This document shows positions 1-7,750 of a DNA stretch of 31,379 nucleotides, piece after piece; the stretch's first letter is position 1, and every line of letters begins with the position of its first letter. Below the pieces are notes generated by a model. It saw only the letters and a program-made list of their open reading frames with translations, searched no databases and was not told the origin of the DNA. The position numbers and the translations under genes are program-made. This stretch comes from CAZVFE01 sp964626405 (GTDB taxonomy: Bacteria; Bacteroidota; Bacteroidia; Cytophagales; Spirosomataceae), in the NCBI GenBank assembly GCA_964626405.1, contig CAZVFE010000013.1, forward strand, positions 1-31,379, given 5' to 3'.

Positions 1-440
1 CCTAAATTTCCTCCTATGATTAAATTTGATTTCCTCTGAATCAATCTTTGTTTGATAGCCTCTACCCCATTATTATTGAATCCCATTCTATTTAAAACCG
101 CTTCATCTTCAACAATTCTAAATAATCTAGGCTTAGGATTCCCATCCTGAGCTTTTGGAGTAACAGTCCCTATTTCTATAAAACCAAATCCTAAAGATGA
201 AAATTCATCAATATTCTCAGCATTCTTATCAAATCCTGCGGCCAATCCTACTGGATTTTTAAATTTTAGTCCGAATACCTCTCTCTCTAATCGCGAATCT
301 TCAACCAAATAATTAGCTTTTAAAATTTTATGAAACCCAGGAATTTTACAGAAAAAGCGCAAAGAACCCGTCACAAAATAATGAACATTTTCAGGAGGAA
401 ATAAAAATAAAATGGGCTTTAGAATAAATTTATAAAACAT
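1..440 (-). CDS. pyrD: Dihydroorotate dehydrogenase (quinone), N-terminal part
   Basis: This is the first 146 codons of a class 2 dihydroorotate dehydrogenase; the gene runs off the left edge. The enzyme oxidises dihydroorotate to orotate in pyrimidine synthesis, at the membrane, passing electrons to quinone. Visible signs are the N-terminal hydrophobic segment PILFLFPPENVHYF, which fits the membrane-associating helix region of class 2 enzymes, then the FMN-barrel motifs NPVGLAAGFDKNAE, GTVTPKAQDGNPKPRLFR and NRMGFNN. Full-length relatives have about 340 residues, so more than half is missing here because of the window and not because of damage. The ATG at 438-440 lies 8 bases after the stop of the upstream permease gene, so the two are probably co-transcribed. 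The family assignment is firm. Confidence 0.93.
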   Translation of the reverse strand, partial: MFYKFILKPILFLFPPENVHYFVTGSLRFFCKIPGFHKILKANYLVEDSRLEREVFGLKFKNPVGLAAGFDKNAENIDEFSSLGFGFIEIGTVTPKAQDGNPKPRLFRIVEDEAVLNRMGFNNNGVEAIKQRLIQRKSNLIIGGNL

Positions 441-448
441 AATAACCT

Positions 449-1180
449 TTAACCAACCAACAATTGAGCAAGTAAATAATCTGCAACCAATAGTGCAATA
501 CATGAATTTGTAACCGCAGAGGTCGAGGCTCTTCCAACCTCATAAGCCCCTCCTTTAGTATAATATCCTTGAAAAGAAGATATACTTACTACAATAAAGG
601 CAAATACAAAAGATTTTAGTAAGGCAAAAAACATATAATCTCCTTTGAAGGCAAATTGCAAACCGTGAATATATTCTTGGGGATTGATTGCACCTGATAA
701 CCAACCGGCATAATATCCTCCTAGTATTCCTAAAAAACAGGCCATCGTAACCAATACTGGAAACATAACTAAGGCCGCAATTAATTTTGGCAAAACTAAA
801 TATGAACTTGAATTTATTCCCATTACCTCTAAAGCCTCAATTTGTTCGGTAATTCGCATAGTTCCCAATTGCCCTGCTATGTTTGAACCTACTTTTCCTG
901 CTAATACCACAGAAACAATGGTTGGCCCTAATTCTAATATAGTAGAATCACGAACAATTAAACTAATAATATATTTAGGAACAAAGGGATTATCCATATT
1001 AGCCGCAGTTTGAACACAAGTTACAGCCCCTAAAAAACTTGATACGATGGCTACGATTAATATTGAATTATAGCCTATCTCAATCCCCTCTTTCATCGTT
1101 AATGAGAAATAAACTTTAAATTTCTCACGATTTCTAAACAGAGAACCTAGGAAAATTAAATATTTGCCTAACTTTGACAT
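449..1180 (-). CDS. mlaE: MlaE-family ABC transporter permease
   Basis: This 243-residue integral membrane protein is the permease of a Mla-type (YrbE/TTG2B) phospholipid transport system, which moves lipids between inner and outer membrane. The family signature is plain around residues 80-135: ELGPTIVSVVLAGKVG, then a stretch rich in Gly/Ala, then GTMRITEQIEALEVMG. Five or so hydrophobic segments follow the family pattern and the length is normal. The usual ATPase (MlaF) and MCE-domain partner (MlaD) are not in the window; the downstream neighbour is pyrD, 8 bases away, so the partners may be elsewhere or beyond the edge. The start ATG faces the divergent dehydrogenase gene with only 26 bases between them. 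The family is sure; that the substrate is phospholipid is inferred from the family. Confidence 0.9.
   Translation of the reverse strand: MSKLGKYLIFLGSLFRNREKFKVYFSLTMKEGIEIGYNSILIVAIVSSFLGAVTCVQTAANMDNPFVPKYIISLIVRDSTILELGPTIVSVVLAGKVGSNIAGQLGTMRITEQIEALEVMGINSSSYLVLPKLIAALVMFPVLVTMACFLGILGGYYAGWLSGAINPQEYIHGLQFAFKGDYMFFALLKSFVFAFIVVSISSFQGYYTKGGAYEVGRASTSAVTNSCIALLVADYLLAQLLVG
1169..1176 (+). promoter_or_regulatory. Candidate -7 element for the SDR-rarA pair
   Basis: TAACTTTG matches the Bacteroidota -7 consensus TAnnTTTG, with 30 bases between it and the ATG at 1207. It lies inside codons 2-4 of the divergent mlaE gene. No TTG was found at the usual -33 distance, so this is only half a promoter on sequence grounds. 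Confidence 0.35.
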
Positions 1181-1199
1181 GGATAAATTGAATTTTACT

Positions 1200-1207
1200 C
1201 AAAGATA
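1200..1207 (-). promoter_or_regulatory. Candidate -7 element for mlaE-pyrD
   Basis: Read on the minus strand this is TATCTTTG, matching TAnnTTTG, with 19 bases between it and the mlaE start. It touches the first base of the divergent dehydrogenase start codon. No TTG lies at the usual -33 distance. Confidence 0.35.
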
Positions 1208-1902
1208 TGAATAAATCTATAGTTATTAGCGGAGGAAGTCAAGGAATTGGCAAAGCTTTAGTAAAAATTTTTTTAAACAATGGTTATAAAGTTATTACCT
1301 GTTCAAGAAAAATAGAAAAACTAGAAAAATTAAAACAAGAACTTCAGTCAGAAAATCTTCACATTTTCCAAGCAGATTTAAGCAAAAAGGAGCAAGTTAA
1401 AAATTTTGCAGATTTTGTTTTTAATTCAATTTCAAAAATAGATATTCTGATAAATAACGCAGGTTTTTTCCTTCCGGGTTCCATCCAAAATGAGGAAGAC
1501 AATGTTTTGGAAAGCCAAATAGAAACGAATGTATATTCTGCTTACCATCTTACCAGAGCTATTTTACCGAATTTATTAGAAAATAAAAGTGGCCAAATTT
1601 TCAATATTTGCTCTACGGCCTCTATTACTCCTTATGAGTCTGGGGGTTCCTATTGTATTTCAAAATTTGCCCTTTTAGGTTTTAGCAAAGTTCTAAGAGA
1701 AGAACTAAAAGAAAAAGGAATAAAAGTTACCTCTGTTCTCCCTGGCGCAACCCTTACGCCTTCTTGGGATGGAGTAGATTTACCAAAGGAACGTTTTATT
1801 GATGTAGACGAACTAGCAAAAACTATTTTTAATATTTCTCAATTAGATAAAACGGCAGTAGTTGAAGAAATCTTAATTCGTCCACAATTAGGTGATATAT
1901 AA
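1207..1902 (+). CDS. Short-chain dehydrogenase/reductase (SDR)
   Basis: This is a 231-residue classical SDR, a cytoplasmic NAD(P)-dependent oxidoreductase whose substrate cannot be read from the sequence. The cofactor motif is SGGSQGIG (residues 8-15), NNAG is at 83-86, and the catalytic set is Ser136, Tyr149 and Lys153 (YCISK). Length is normal for the family. An Arg at position 34 (TCSRK) after the second strand suggests a preference for NADP(H), a family rule and not a proof. Its stop overlaps the rarA start by one base (TAATG), so the two are translationally coupled although no functional link is evident. The divergent neighbour is mlaE. Confidence 0.9.
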   Translation: MNKSIVISGGSQGIGKALVKIFLNNGYKVITCSRKIEKLEKLKQELQSENLHIFQADLSKKEQVKNFADFVFNSISKIDILINNAGFFLPGSIQNEEDNVLESQIETNVYSAYHLTRAILPNLLENKSGQIFNICSTASITPYESGGSYCISKFALLGFSKVLREELKEKGIKVTSVLPGATLTPSWDGVDLPKERFIDVDELAKTIFNISQLDKTAVVEEILIRPQLGDI

Positions 1903-3167
1903 TGAAACCATTGGCAGAAAGAATGCGGCCTCAAGTTTTGGAGGATTATATTGGTCAAAAACATTTGATTGATCTTGATAAGCCTTTGCGAAAATCGATC
2001 GAAGGTGGGCACCTTCCTTCTTGTATTTTCTGGGGCCCTCCGGGCGTTGGCAAAACCACTTTGGCCAATTTAATTGCAAAAAAATTAGACAGACAATTTT
2101 ATACCCTATCGGCGGTACAATCTGGGGTTAAAGAGGTAAGAGAAGTTATCGAGTCAGCCAAAAAAAACCGAATGTTTTCGGAACATGCCCCTCTTCTTTT
2201 TATTGATGAAATCCACCGATTTTCCAAATCACAGCAGGATTCTTTATTAGGAGCTGTGGAACAAGGAATAATTACTCTTATCGGCGCCACCACAGAAAAC
2301 CCTTCATTTGAAGTGATTTCAGCCCTGCTTTCAAGATGTCAGGTTTACACCTTGAATACATTAAGCAAAGAGGATTTAAAAGAAATGATCGAGAGAGTTA
2401 TTAGGCAGGATGCGGTTTGTCAAACAAAAAAGATTGAATTAAAAGAATTAGATGCTCTAATGCATTTTTCAGGAGGTGATGGCAGAAAACTTTTAAATTT
2501 ATTTGAAATCCTTGTCAATACCGAACCAAGCAATTCCCTTATCATTACCAATGAATTAGTAAAAGAAAAATTACAGAAAAACCTAAGTATTTACGATAAG
2601 GACGGAGAAAACCATTATGATATAATTTCTGCTTTTATTAAATCAATCAGAGGTTCAGATGCCAATGGAGCCCTTTATTGGTTAGCCAGAATGTTGGAAG
2701 GAGGAGAAAGCCTGGAATTTATAGGAAGAAGATTAATCATATCCGCTTCCGAAGATATAGGACTTGCAAACCCAAATGCCTTATTATTGGCACAATCTGC
2801 CTTTGAATCAATCCGCGTCATCGGAATGCCTGAATCACGAATTATATTAGGACAAGTCACGGTCTACCTTGCAAATTCTCCCAAAAGCAATGAGTCCTAT
2901 AAAGCAATCAATGCGGCTATTCAAAAGGTAAAAGAAACTGGTGACCTTCCAGTACCTTTGCATTTAAGAAATGCCCCTACTCAATTGATGAAAGATTTAA
3001 ATTATGGGGAAGATTACCTTTATCCTCACGATTTCCCGAATAATTGGGTTGAACAAAATTATCTTCCTGAAGAAATAAAAAATTCGGAATTTTATAAATT
3101 TGGGGAAAATAGTCAGGAACAGAAAACCAAAGATTATTTAGATAAAATAAAGAAGAGAAAAAATTAA
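1902..3167 (+). CDS. rarA: Replication-associated recombination protein A (AAA+ ATPase)
   Basis: RarA (MgsA/WRNIP1 family) is a cytoplasmic clamp-loader-like ATPase acting at stalled replication forks. The protein is 421 residues, normal for the family. It opens with the typical PLAERMRPQ...YIGQKHL, then Walker A GPPGVGKT (45-52), Walker B LLFIDEIH (98-105), sensor-1 region GATTENPSF (128-136) and the SRC arginine-finger motif near 144. The C-terminal half carries the conserved ARMLEGGE, ASEDIGLANP and HLRNAPT blocks of the MgsA tetramerisation region. It is coupled to the upstream SDR by a one-base overlap. Its 3' end overlaps the opposing thiamine pyrophosphokinase gene by 4 bases, leaving no space for a terminator. 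Confidence 0.96.
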   Translation: MKPLAERMRPQVLEDYIGQKHLIDLDKPLRKSIEGGHLPSCIFWGPPGVGKTTLANLIAKKLDRQFYTLSAVQSGVKEVREVIESAKKNRMFSEHAPLLFIDEIHRFSKSQQDSLLGAVEQGIITLIGATTENPSFEVISALLSRCQVYTLNTLSKEDLKEMIERVIRQDAVCQTKKIELKELDALMHFSGGDGRKLLNLFEILVNTEPSNSLIITNELVKEKLQKNLSIYDKDGENHYDIISAFIKSIRGSDANGALYWLARMLEGGESLEFIGRRLIISASEDIGLANPNALLLAQSAFESIRVIGMPESRIILGQVTVYLANSPKSNESYKAINAAIQKVKETGDLPVPLHLRNAPTQLMKDLNYGEDYLYPHDFPNNWVEQNYLPEEIKNSEFYKFGENSQEQKTKDYLDKIKKRKN

Positions 3168-3814
3168 TCGTGGCATTCCATCATCCACAAAAATCCTTCT
3201 TCGTATTCAATTTCAACCATACCATCGGCAATCGTTTCATTACTAGAAGATGTTTGCAAGCCCAATTCTAGAAGTGGATGGTTTAATTCATATTTCAAGC
3301 CCTTTGAACGAACATTTCTTGCAAAACCAAAGGGAATAATTGATAAAGCTGTACCCTTGGGATACCATTTTTGGAATTTATTTTTTAATGGATAAATGAT
3401 TGAATAATCATCCATTAAACTTATCTTAATCTGTTCAGCATATTTTTTTATTGAATGAAGATTATTCAATGTATGATCCATTCTCTTGCCAGTCGCCCAG
3501 ACAATGTTTACTCCCGTCCATCCCCTTTCAATTAAAAACTCTATTCCCTTTTCCAAATCCGTTAAATCCTGATTAGGGGCAAAAATCTTTTCTAGAGGAT
3601 AATCTTTTAAATCCAGCTTGGAAGAATCAAAATCACCTAACCAAAAATCTACTTTTATTCCTAATTCAAGAACTTTTTCAATGGCACCATCCAAAACCAT
3701 GATACTTGGAGACCATTCTAATAACTGCTCCAGTAAATCCATAGAACATTGTTCCCCATCCGCAATAATTAAAGCTGGCTCCTGTTTTTCTCGAACTATA
3801 TGGTGCGACGACAT
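3164..3814 (-). CDS. Thiamine pyrophosphokinase
   Basis: This 216-residue protein transfers pyrophosphate from ATP to thiamine, giving thiamine diphosphate in the cytoplasm. The diagnostic motifs are GDFDS (residues 60-64), DLTDLEKG (83-90, the family's D-x-T-D block) and GKRMDH (109-114), followed by a C-terminal beta-rich thiamine-binding part with TSSSNE. The length is normal. It lies 2 bases downstream of moaC, so it is read from the moaC promoter. That couples a thiamine enzyme to molybdenum-cofactor synthesis, an arrangement without an obvious metabolic reason. The Bacillus name thiN would fit the activity, but I did not assign it because naming varies between lineages. Confidence 0.9.
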   Translation of the reverse strand: MSSHHIVREKQEPALIIADGEQCSMDLLEQLLEWSPSIMVLDGAIEKVLELGIKVDFWLGDFDSSKLDLKDYPLEKIFAPNQDLTDLEKGIEFLIERGWTGVNIVWATGKRMDHTLNNLHSIKKYAEQIKISLMDDYSIIYPLKNKFQKWYPKGTALSIIPFGFARNVRSKGLKYELNHPLLELGLQTSSSNETIADGMVEIEYEEGFLWMMECHD

Positions 3815-3816
3815 AC

Positions 3817-4290
3817 TTAATTTTTAAAATCGGATTTACCTCCTGTTTTGGAAAGCAATTTTATTTCTCTAATTTCAATACCTTTTGAAATAGATTTGCA
3901 CATATCATAAATCGTAATGGCAGCAATATTTACGCCTGTAATTGCTTCCATTTCAACCCCAGTTTTTGCCTCAACCTCGCAAGTACAAATTATTCTTAGC
4001 TGATCAGATAATTTCTCAAATTCAAAATTACAGGTATTCAAACCTACGGGGTGACAAAATGGAATCAATTCGGCGGTTTTCTTTGCACCCATTGTTCCTG
4101 CTACTAAAGCAACCTGCAAAATATTACCTTTTTTATTATTCCATCCAGAGGCCTCCATTTTACTCATTATATCAGATCCGAAAAACACAATAGCCTGAGC
4201 AACCGCTGTTCTTTTGGTAATTGTTTTTTCCCCAATATTTACCATACCAGGTTCTCCTTTTTCATTTAAATGAGTAAATTTGTCTTCCAT
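3817..4290 (-). CDS. moaC: Cyclic pyranopterin monophosphate synthase MoaC
   Basis: MoaC carries out the second part of the first molybdenum-cofactor step, turning the MoaA product into cyclic pyranopterin monophosphate. At 157 residues it is full length. Residues matching the E. coli active site are visible: PFCHP with His80, the VEMEA block with Glu113 and Glu115, and YDMCK with Asp129 and Lys132. The conserved KKGNILQVALVAGTMGAK block is at 53-70. The gene is divergent from moeA with 35 bases between starts, so two Moco genes flank one control region. MoaA, MoaB/MogA, MoaD and MoaE are not in the window. Confidence 0.96.
   Translation of the reverse strand: MEDKFTHLNEKGEPGMVNIGEKTITKRTAVAQAIVFFGSDIMSKMEASGWNNKKGNILQVALVAGTMGAKKTAELIPFCHPVGLNTCNFEFEKLSDQLRIICTCEVEAKTGVEMEAITGVNIAAITIYDMCKSISKGIEIREIKLLSKTGGKSDFKN
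4275..4282 (+). promoter_or_regulatory. Candidate -7 element for moeA
   Basis: TAAATTTG matches TAnnTTTG, with 43 bases between it and the moeA ATG. It sits inside the first codons of the divergent moaC gene. No TTG at the -33 distance. Confidence 0.35.
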
Positions 4291-4316
4291 CTATGAAATT
4301 TTAATCTTTAAATTTA

Positions 4317-4324
4317 CAAAATTA
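4317..4324 (-). promoter_or_regulatory. Candidate -7 element for moaC
   Basis: On the minus strand this reads TAATTTTG, matching TAnnTTTG, with 26 bases between it and the moaC ATG. It ends one base before the moeA start codon on the other strand. No -33 TTG found. Confidence 0.35.
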
Positions 4325-4325
4325 A

Positions 4326-5495
4326 ATGCAATTAATTCGAGTTGAACATGCCATAGAAGAAATTCATTCTTATCCTTTGGAAATTGGTACGGAAGAAATT
4401 TTCACAAATCAAAGTTTGGGAAGAGTTTTGGCTGAGAATATCATTGGAGATCGAGATTTACCCCCTTATAATCGTTCTACCATGGATGGAATTGCGATTT
4501 CAAATCTAACTAATAATGAGGCATCAGTAGATGGAATCCTTTTTGCAGGAGAAACAAATGAGCATATCCCAGAAAATTTTCAAGCTATTGAAATCATGAC
4601 TGGGGCGATTGTTCCTAAAAATACGTATTGCATCATTCCTAAAGAAGAATTGATATTTTTTGAGAAAAATGGAATAAAATGGGTAAAATGGCCCAATTTT
4701 CAACCAAAAGAAATGCAATTTATTCATCTAAAAGGTTCCGATTCTAAAAAAGGAGATATTCTTGTAAATAAAGGTAAAAAAATTAATGCCTTGGATATTG
4801 CATTGGCTTTATCCGTAGGCAATAATACTTTATTAGTGGAAAAAAGGCCTAAAATTGCCATAATTTCTACTGGGGACGAATTAGTTTCAGTGGAAGAAAA
4901 ACCTTTGCCTCATCAAATAAGAAGTTCAAATTCAGGAATGCTTGCAAGTATATTAAATGAAAAAGGATTAAGTGCAGAATTATTTCATTTGAAGGATGAT
5001 AAAGATTCTTTGTTAAAAAACCTCGGAGTTTTAATCGAAAATTTTGATGTATTATTAATTTCAGGGGGCGTTTCTGCTGGAAAAAAAGATTTTCTTCCAG
5101 AATGCCTAGAGGAATTATCCATAAAAAAGGTTTTTCATAAAATAGCTCAAAAACCAGGAAAACCTTTATGGTTTGGGATAAATCAAGAAAAAAAGAAATG
5201 GGTTTTCGCCTTTCCAGGCAATCCAATTTCAACCTTTTTATGTTCAAAAATATATTTTTTACCTTGGCTTTTGAAAATTGAAATTTTTAAAGGATATTGT
5301 AATATAGAAAATCCACAATTCAAATCCATTGATTTAGATTTATGGCTTCCTTTTCAGTGGATAAAGGAAAATTCTTTGGCGAAGATAATCAATCATAATG
5401 GCTCCGGCGATATGGTTAGTTGGTCAAAAGCTGACGGTTTTATTTTGAAAAAATCAAACCAGGAGGAAAGTAATTTCCCATTTATTAAAATTTAG
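4326..5495 (+). CDS. moeA: Molybdopterin molybdenumtransferase MoeA
   Basis: MoeA inserts molybdate into adenylylated molybdopterin, the last common step of molybdenum-cofactor synthesis. The 389-residue protein is normal in length. It carries the MoeA hallmark DLPPYNRSTMDG (44-55), the central MoCF-binding domain with ISTGDEL, the SGGVSAGKKDF loop, and AFPGNP; a small C-terminal beta domain ends the protein. The gene is divergent from moaC and leads a plus-strand run with the epimerase gene 9 bases downstream. An AGGAGG occurs near the end of this gene (about 5461-5466) but is about 40 bases from the next start, so it is not a ribosome binding site. Confidence 0.95.
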   Translation: MQLIRVEHAIEEIHSYPLEIGTEEIFTNQSLGRVLAENIIGDRDLPPYNRSTMDGIAISNLTNNEASVDGILFAGETNEHIPENFQAIEIMTGAIVPKNTYCIIPKEELIFFEKNGIKWVKWPNFQPKEMQFIHLKGSDSKKGDILVNKGKKINALDIALALSVGNNTLLVEKRPKIAIISTGDELVSVEEKPLPHQIRSSNSGMLASILNEKGLSAELFHLKDDKDSLLKNLGVLIENFDVLLISGGVSAGKKDFLPECLEELSIKKVFHKIAQKPGKPLWFGINQEKKKWVFAFPGNPISTFLCSKIYFLPWLLKIEIFKGYCNIENPQFKSIDLDLWLPFQWIKENSLAKIINHNGSGDMVSWSKADGFILKKSNQEESNFPFIKI

Positions 5496-5504
5496 AAAAT
5501 TTTT

Positions 5505-6518
5505 ATGAAATTAAAGATTCATACCTTTACTTTACCCCTTGTATATCCATTCAAGATATCGCATGATACCCGTACCACTCAGGATACTGTTATCGTAGAA
5601 TTGGAATATAAAGGAATTAAGGGTTATGGAGAAGCAACTGTTACCCCTTATTATAATATTAGTTTAGATTCAATCAAGGATCAACTTTCTGAAATTGAAA
5701 AAAATCTTCCAAAAGATATCCTATATCATCCAAAAGATTTTTGGAATAAAATGAATCCTTTAATTGAACGAAAAAATAATTTCGCTCTCTGCGCATTGGA
5801 TGTAGCCCTTTGGGACTTATGGGGAAAAATGCACGGAAAAAAATTATACGAGATCTGGGAACTTCCAATCAATAAAAATATTCTAACCAATTATACGATT
5901 GGAATAGATTCAATTGAAAAGATGAAACAAAAGGTCCAGGAAAATCCATTCCCAATTTATAAAATTAAATTAGGCACTGATAAGGATATCGAAATTATTG
6001 AAGAATTAAGAAAAATAACCGATTCAGTTTTTAGAGTAGACCCCAATACCGCCTGGACAGCGGACCAAACGATTGCCTACGCCCCAATTTTGAAAGATTT
6101 AGGTGTTGAATTCATTGAACAACCCCTAAAACCAGATGATTGGGAAGGAATGAAAAAACTCAAAGCCCATTGTGAGCTACCCATTATTGCTGATGAGGCT
6201 TGTCAGACGCTAGAAGATATTAAACGCTGTGCTGAATATTTTGACGGAGTAAATATTAAATTAATGAAATCAGGAGGAATTACCCCTGCCATTAATATGA
6301 TTTATGAGGCAAGAAATTTAGGATTAAAAATCATGCTTGGATGCATGACAGAATCTACCATTGGATGCTCTGCCATTGCACAATTACTTCCTCTTCTAGA
6401 TTATGTAGATGTAGATGGTTGTATTTTAGTAGAAGATAAAATTTCAAAAGGCATTAAAATCGAGCAAGGGAAAATATTATTTTCTGACATCAATGGAATA
6501 GGTGCCAAATTATTATAA
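5505..6518 (+). CDS. L-Ala-D/L-Glu (dipeptide) epimerase
   Basis: This is a 337-residue enolase-superfamily enzyme of the muconate-lactonising subgroup. The catalytic set reads clearly: the KIK pair Lys153/Lys155, metal ligands Asp179, Glu205 and Asp230, and the opposite base Lys252 (VNIKLMKSGG). The DVD triplet at 302-304 near the C-terminus is the feature that, in Ala-Glu epimerases, holds the dipeptide amino group. TIGID near 131 also fits. The reaction would be epimerisation of L-Ala-D-Glu to L-Ala-L-Glu in murein peptide recycling. The next gene, an exported serine hydrolase 5 bases away, fits cell-wall turnover. Some relatives use other dipeptides, so exact specificity is inferred. Confidence 0.88.
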   Translation: MKLKIHTFTLPLVYPFKISHDTRTTQDTVIVELEYKGIKGYGEATVTPYYNISLDSIKDQLSEIEKNLPKDILYHPKDFWNKMNPLIERKNNFALCALDVALWDLWGKMHGKKLYEIWELPINKNILTNYTIGIDSIEKMKQKVQENPFPIYKIKLGTDKDIEIIEELRKITDSVFRVDPNTAWTADQTIAYAPILKDLGVEFIEQPLKPDDWEGMKKLKAHCELPIIADEACQTLEDIKRCAEYFDGVNIKLMKSGGITPAINMIYEARNLGLKIMLGCMTESTIGCSAIAQLLPLLDYVDVDGCILVEDKISKGIKIEQGKILFSDINGIGAKLL

Positions 6519-6523
6519 TTGAT

Positions 6524-7750
6524 GTGAAATATAAACTTTTCATCTTTTTAATACTCATGACCACTAAAATATTAGGACAAGAAAATTTTATTCTTGAAGC
6601 CCTAAAATCTCAACCAGAAAATTTTGAAAAATTTTATTCCAATCCTGAAAAATTCAGATTGCAAATAATTTTTACCCAAATAAATAGGGATAAGAAAAAT
6701 AATCCACATTTTAAAACCTTTGCGTATCGAACAGATATTCATGAATATTTCTACCCGGCGAGTACGGTAAAATTACCTGCAACCATCCTGGCACTAGAAA
6801 AATTAAACCGATTAAATATCGATAGAGAATCTCCCCTAAAAATTCATAAAACCAGGGAATGGCAAACGGAAGTTTTCGAAGATAAAAATTCATTAAATCA
6901 AAAAGCAACTATTGAAAATTATATTAAAAAAATCTTATTAGTTTCAGATAATGATGCATTTAATCGTCTTTATGAATTTATTGGACAAGAAGAATTCAAT
7001 AATAGATTAAAGGAACTAGGATTTGAAGAAAGCTTTATAAAACACCGGTTACAATTACCTCTCGGAATGGAGGAGAATAAAATCACGAATCCAATTTCCT
7101 TTTACAATTCTAAAGGAAAAGAGATTTATTTTCAGGAAGAAAAAAAATCTAATTTCATTTTCCCAGAAAAAAAGATTCTAATAGGAAAAGGTTATTTGAA
7201 TAACCAGGATTCATTGATAAATTCTCCTTTTGATTTTTCAGATAAAAATTCCTTTGCCCTTAAGGACCAACATGAACTACTTAAAAAAATAATCTTCCCT
7301 GAAACCTATGCCCCATCTGAAAGATTAAAACTTCGGAAAAAAGATTTTGATTTTCTTTATCAATATTTATCCGAATACCCGGAAGAATCAAGTATTCCTC
7401 ATTACAGAAAAGAAAAATATTTTCCCAGCTATTGCAAATTCCTTTATTATGGCTCTTTTCCTACAGATATTATGGAACCCAATATTCGAATATTTAATAA
7501 GGTTGGAGCTGCATACGGATTTCTAACGGACAATATGTATTTAGTAGATTTTGAAAATAAAATTGAATTTCTTCTAACAGCTACCATTATGGTGAATGAG
7601 GATAATATTTTCAATAATAACCATTATGAATATGACGAAGAAGGTTATCCCTATTTCCGCGACTTAGGTAAATTATTTTATACTATCGAAAAGAATCGTT
7701 TTAAGGAAAATCAACCGAATTTAAAAAAATGGCAATTAAACTATGATTGA
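6524..7750 (+). CDS. Exported serine hydrolase of the class A beta-lactamase fold
   Basis: This is a 408-residue secreted protein with a signal peptide (MKYKLFIFLILMTTKILGQ, probable cleavage before Gln19 or Glu20). The beta-lactamase-family motifs are STVK (80-83, nucleophile Ser80 and Lys83) and SDN (141-143). The third motif, normally KTG or KSG, reads KVG (326-328). That change and the length, about 120 residues above a true class A beta-lactamase, argue for a peptidase or esterase role rather than antibiotic resistance. The start is GTG at 6524, because the nearby ATG at 6522 runs straight into TGA and no in-frame ATG gives a complete signal peptide. It follows the dipeptide epimerase by 5 bases, suggesting muropeptide handling. 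The 3' end overlaps lgt by 10 bases. Confidence 0.82.
   Translation: MKYKLFIFLILMTTKILGQENFILEALKSQPENFEKFYSNPEKFRLQIIFTQINRDKKNNPHFKTFAYRTDIHEYFYPASTVKLPATILALEKLNRLNIDRESPLKIHKTREWQTEVFEDKNSLNQKATIENYIKKILLVSDNDAFNRLYEFIGQEEFNNRLKELGFEESFIKHRLQLPLGMEENKITNPISFYNSKGKEIYFQEEKKSNFIFPEKKILIGKGYLNNQDSLINSPFDFSDKNSFALKDQHELLKKIIFPETYAPSERLKLRKKDFDFLYQYLSEYPEESSIPHYRKEKYFPSYCKFLYYGSFPTDIMEPNIRIFNKVGAAYGFLTDNMYLVDFENKIEFLLTATIMVNEDNIFNNNHYEYDEEGYPYFRDLGKLFYTIEKNRFKENQPNLKKWQLNYD

Noticed and set aside
2469..2474. Other AGGAGG occurrences (for example in rarA, moeA and yajC) as ribosome binding sites
   Set aside because: They lie inside genes on Gly-Gly or similar codons and are not at the right distance from any start codon; they show that AGGAGG alone is weak evidence.
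3618..4193. Plus-strand open frames opposite the thiamine kinase and moaC genes
   Set aside because: They lie wholly antisense to well-conserved genes and show no recognisable domains.
6524..7750. A class A beta-lactamase (resistance gene)
   Set aside because: The KTG motif is KVG, the protein is much longer than class A enzymes, and the context is peptidoglycan dipeptide metabolism.
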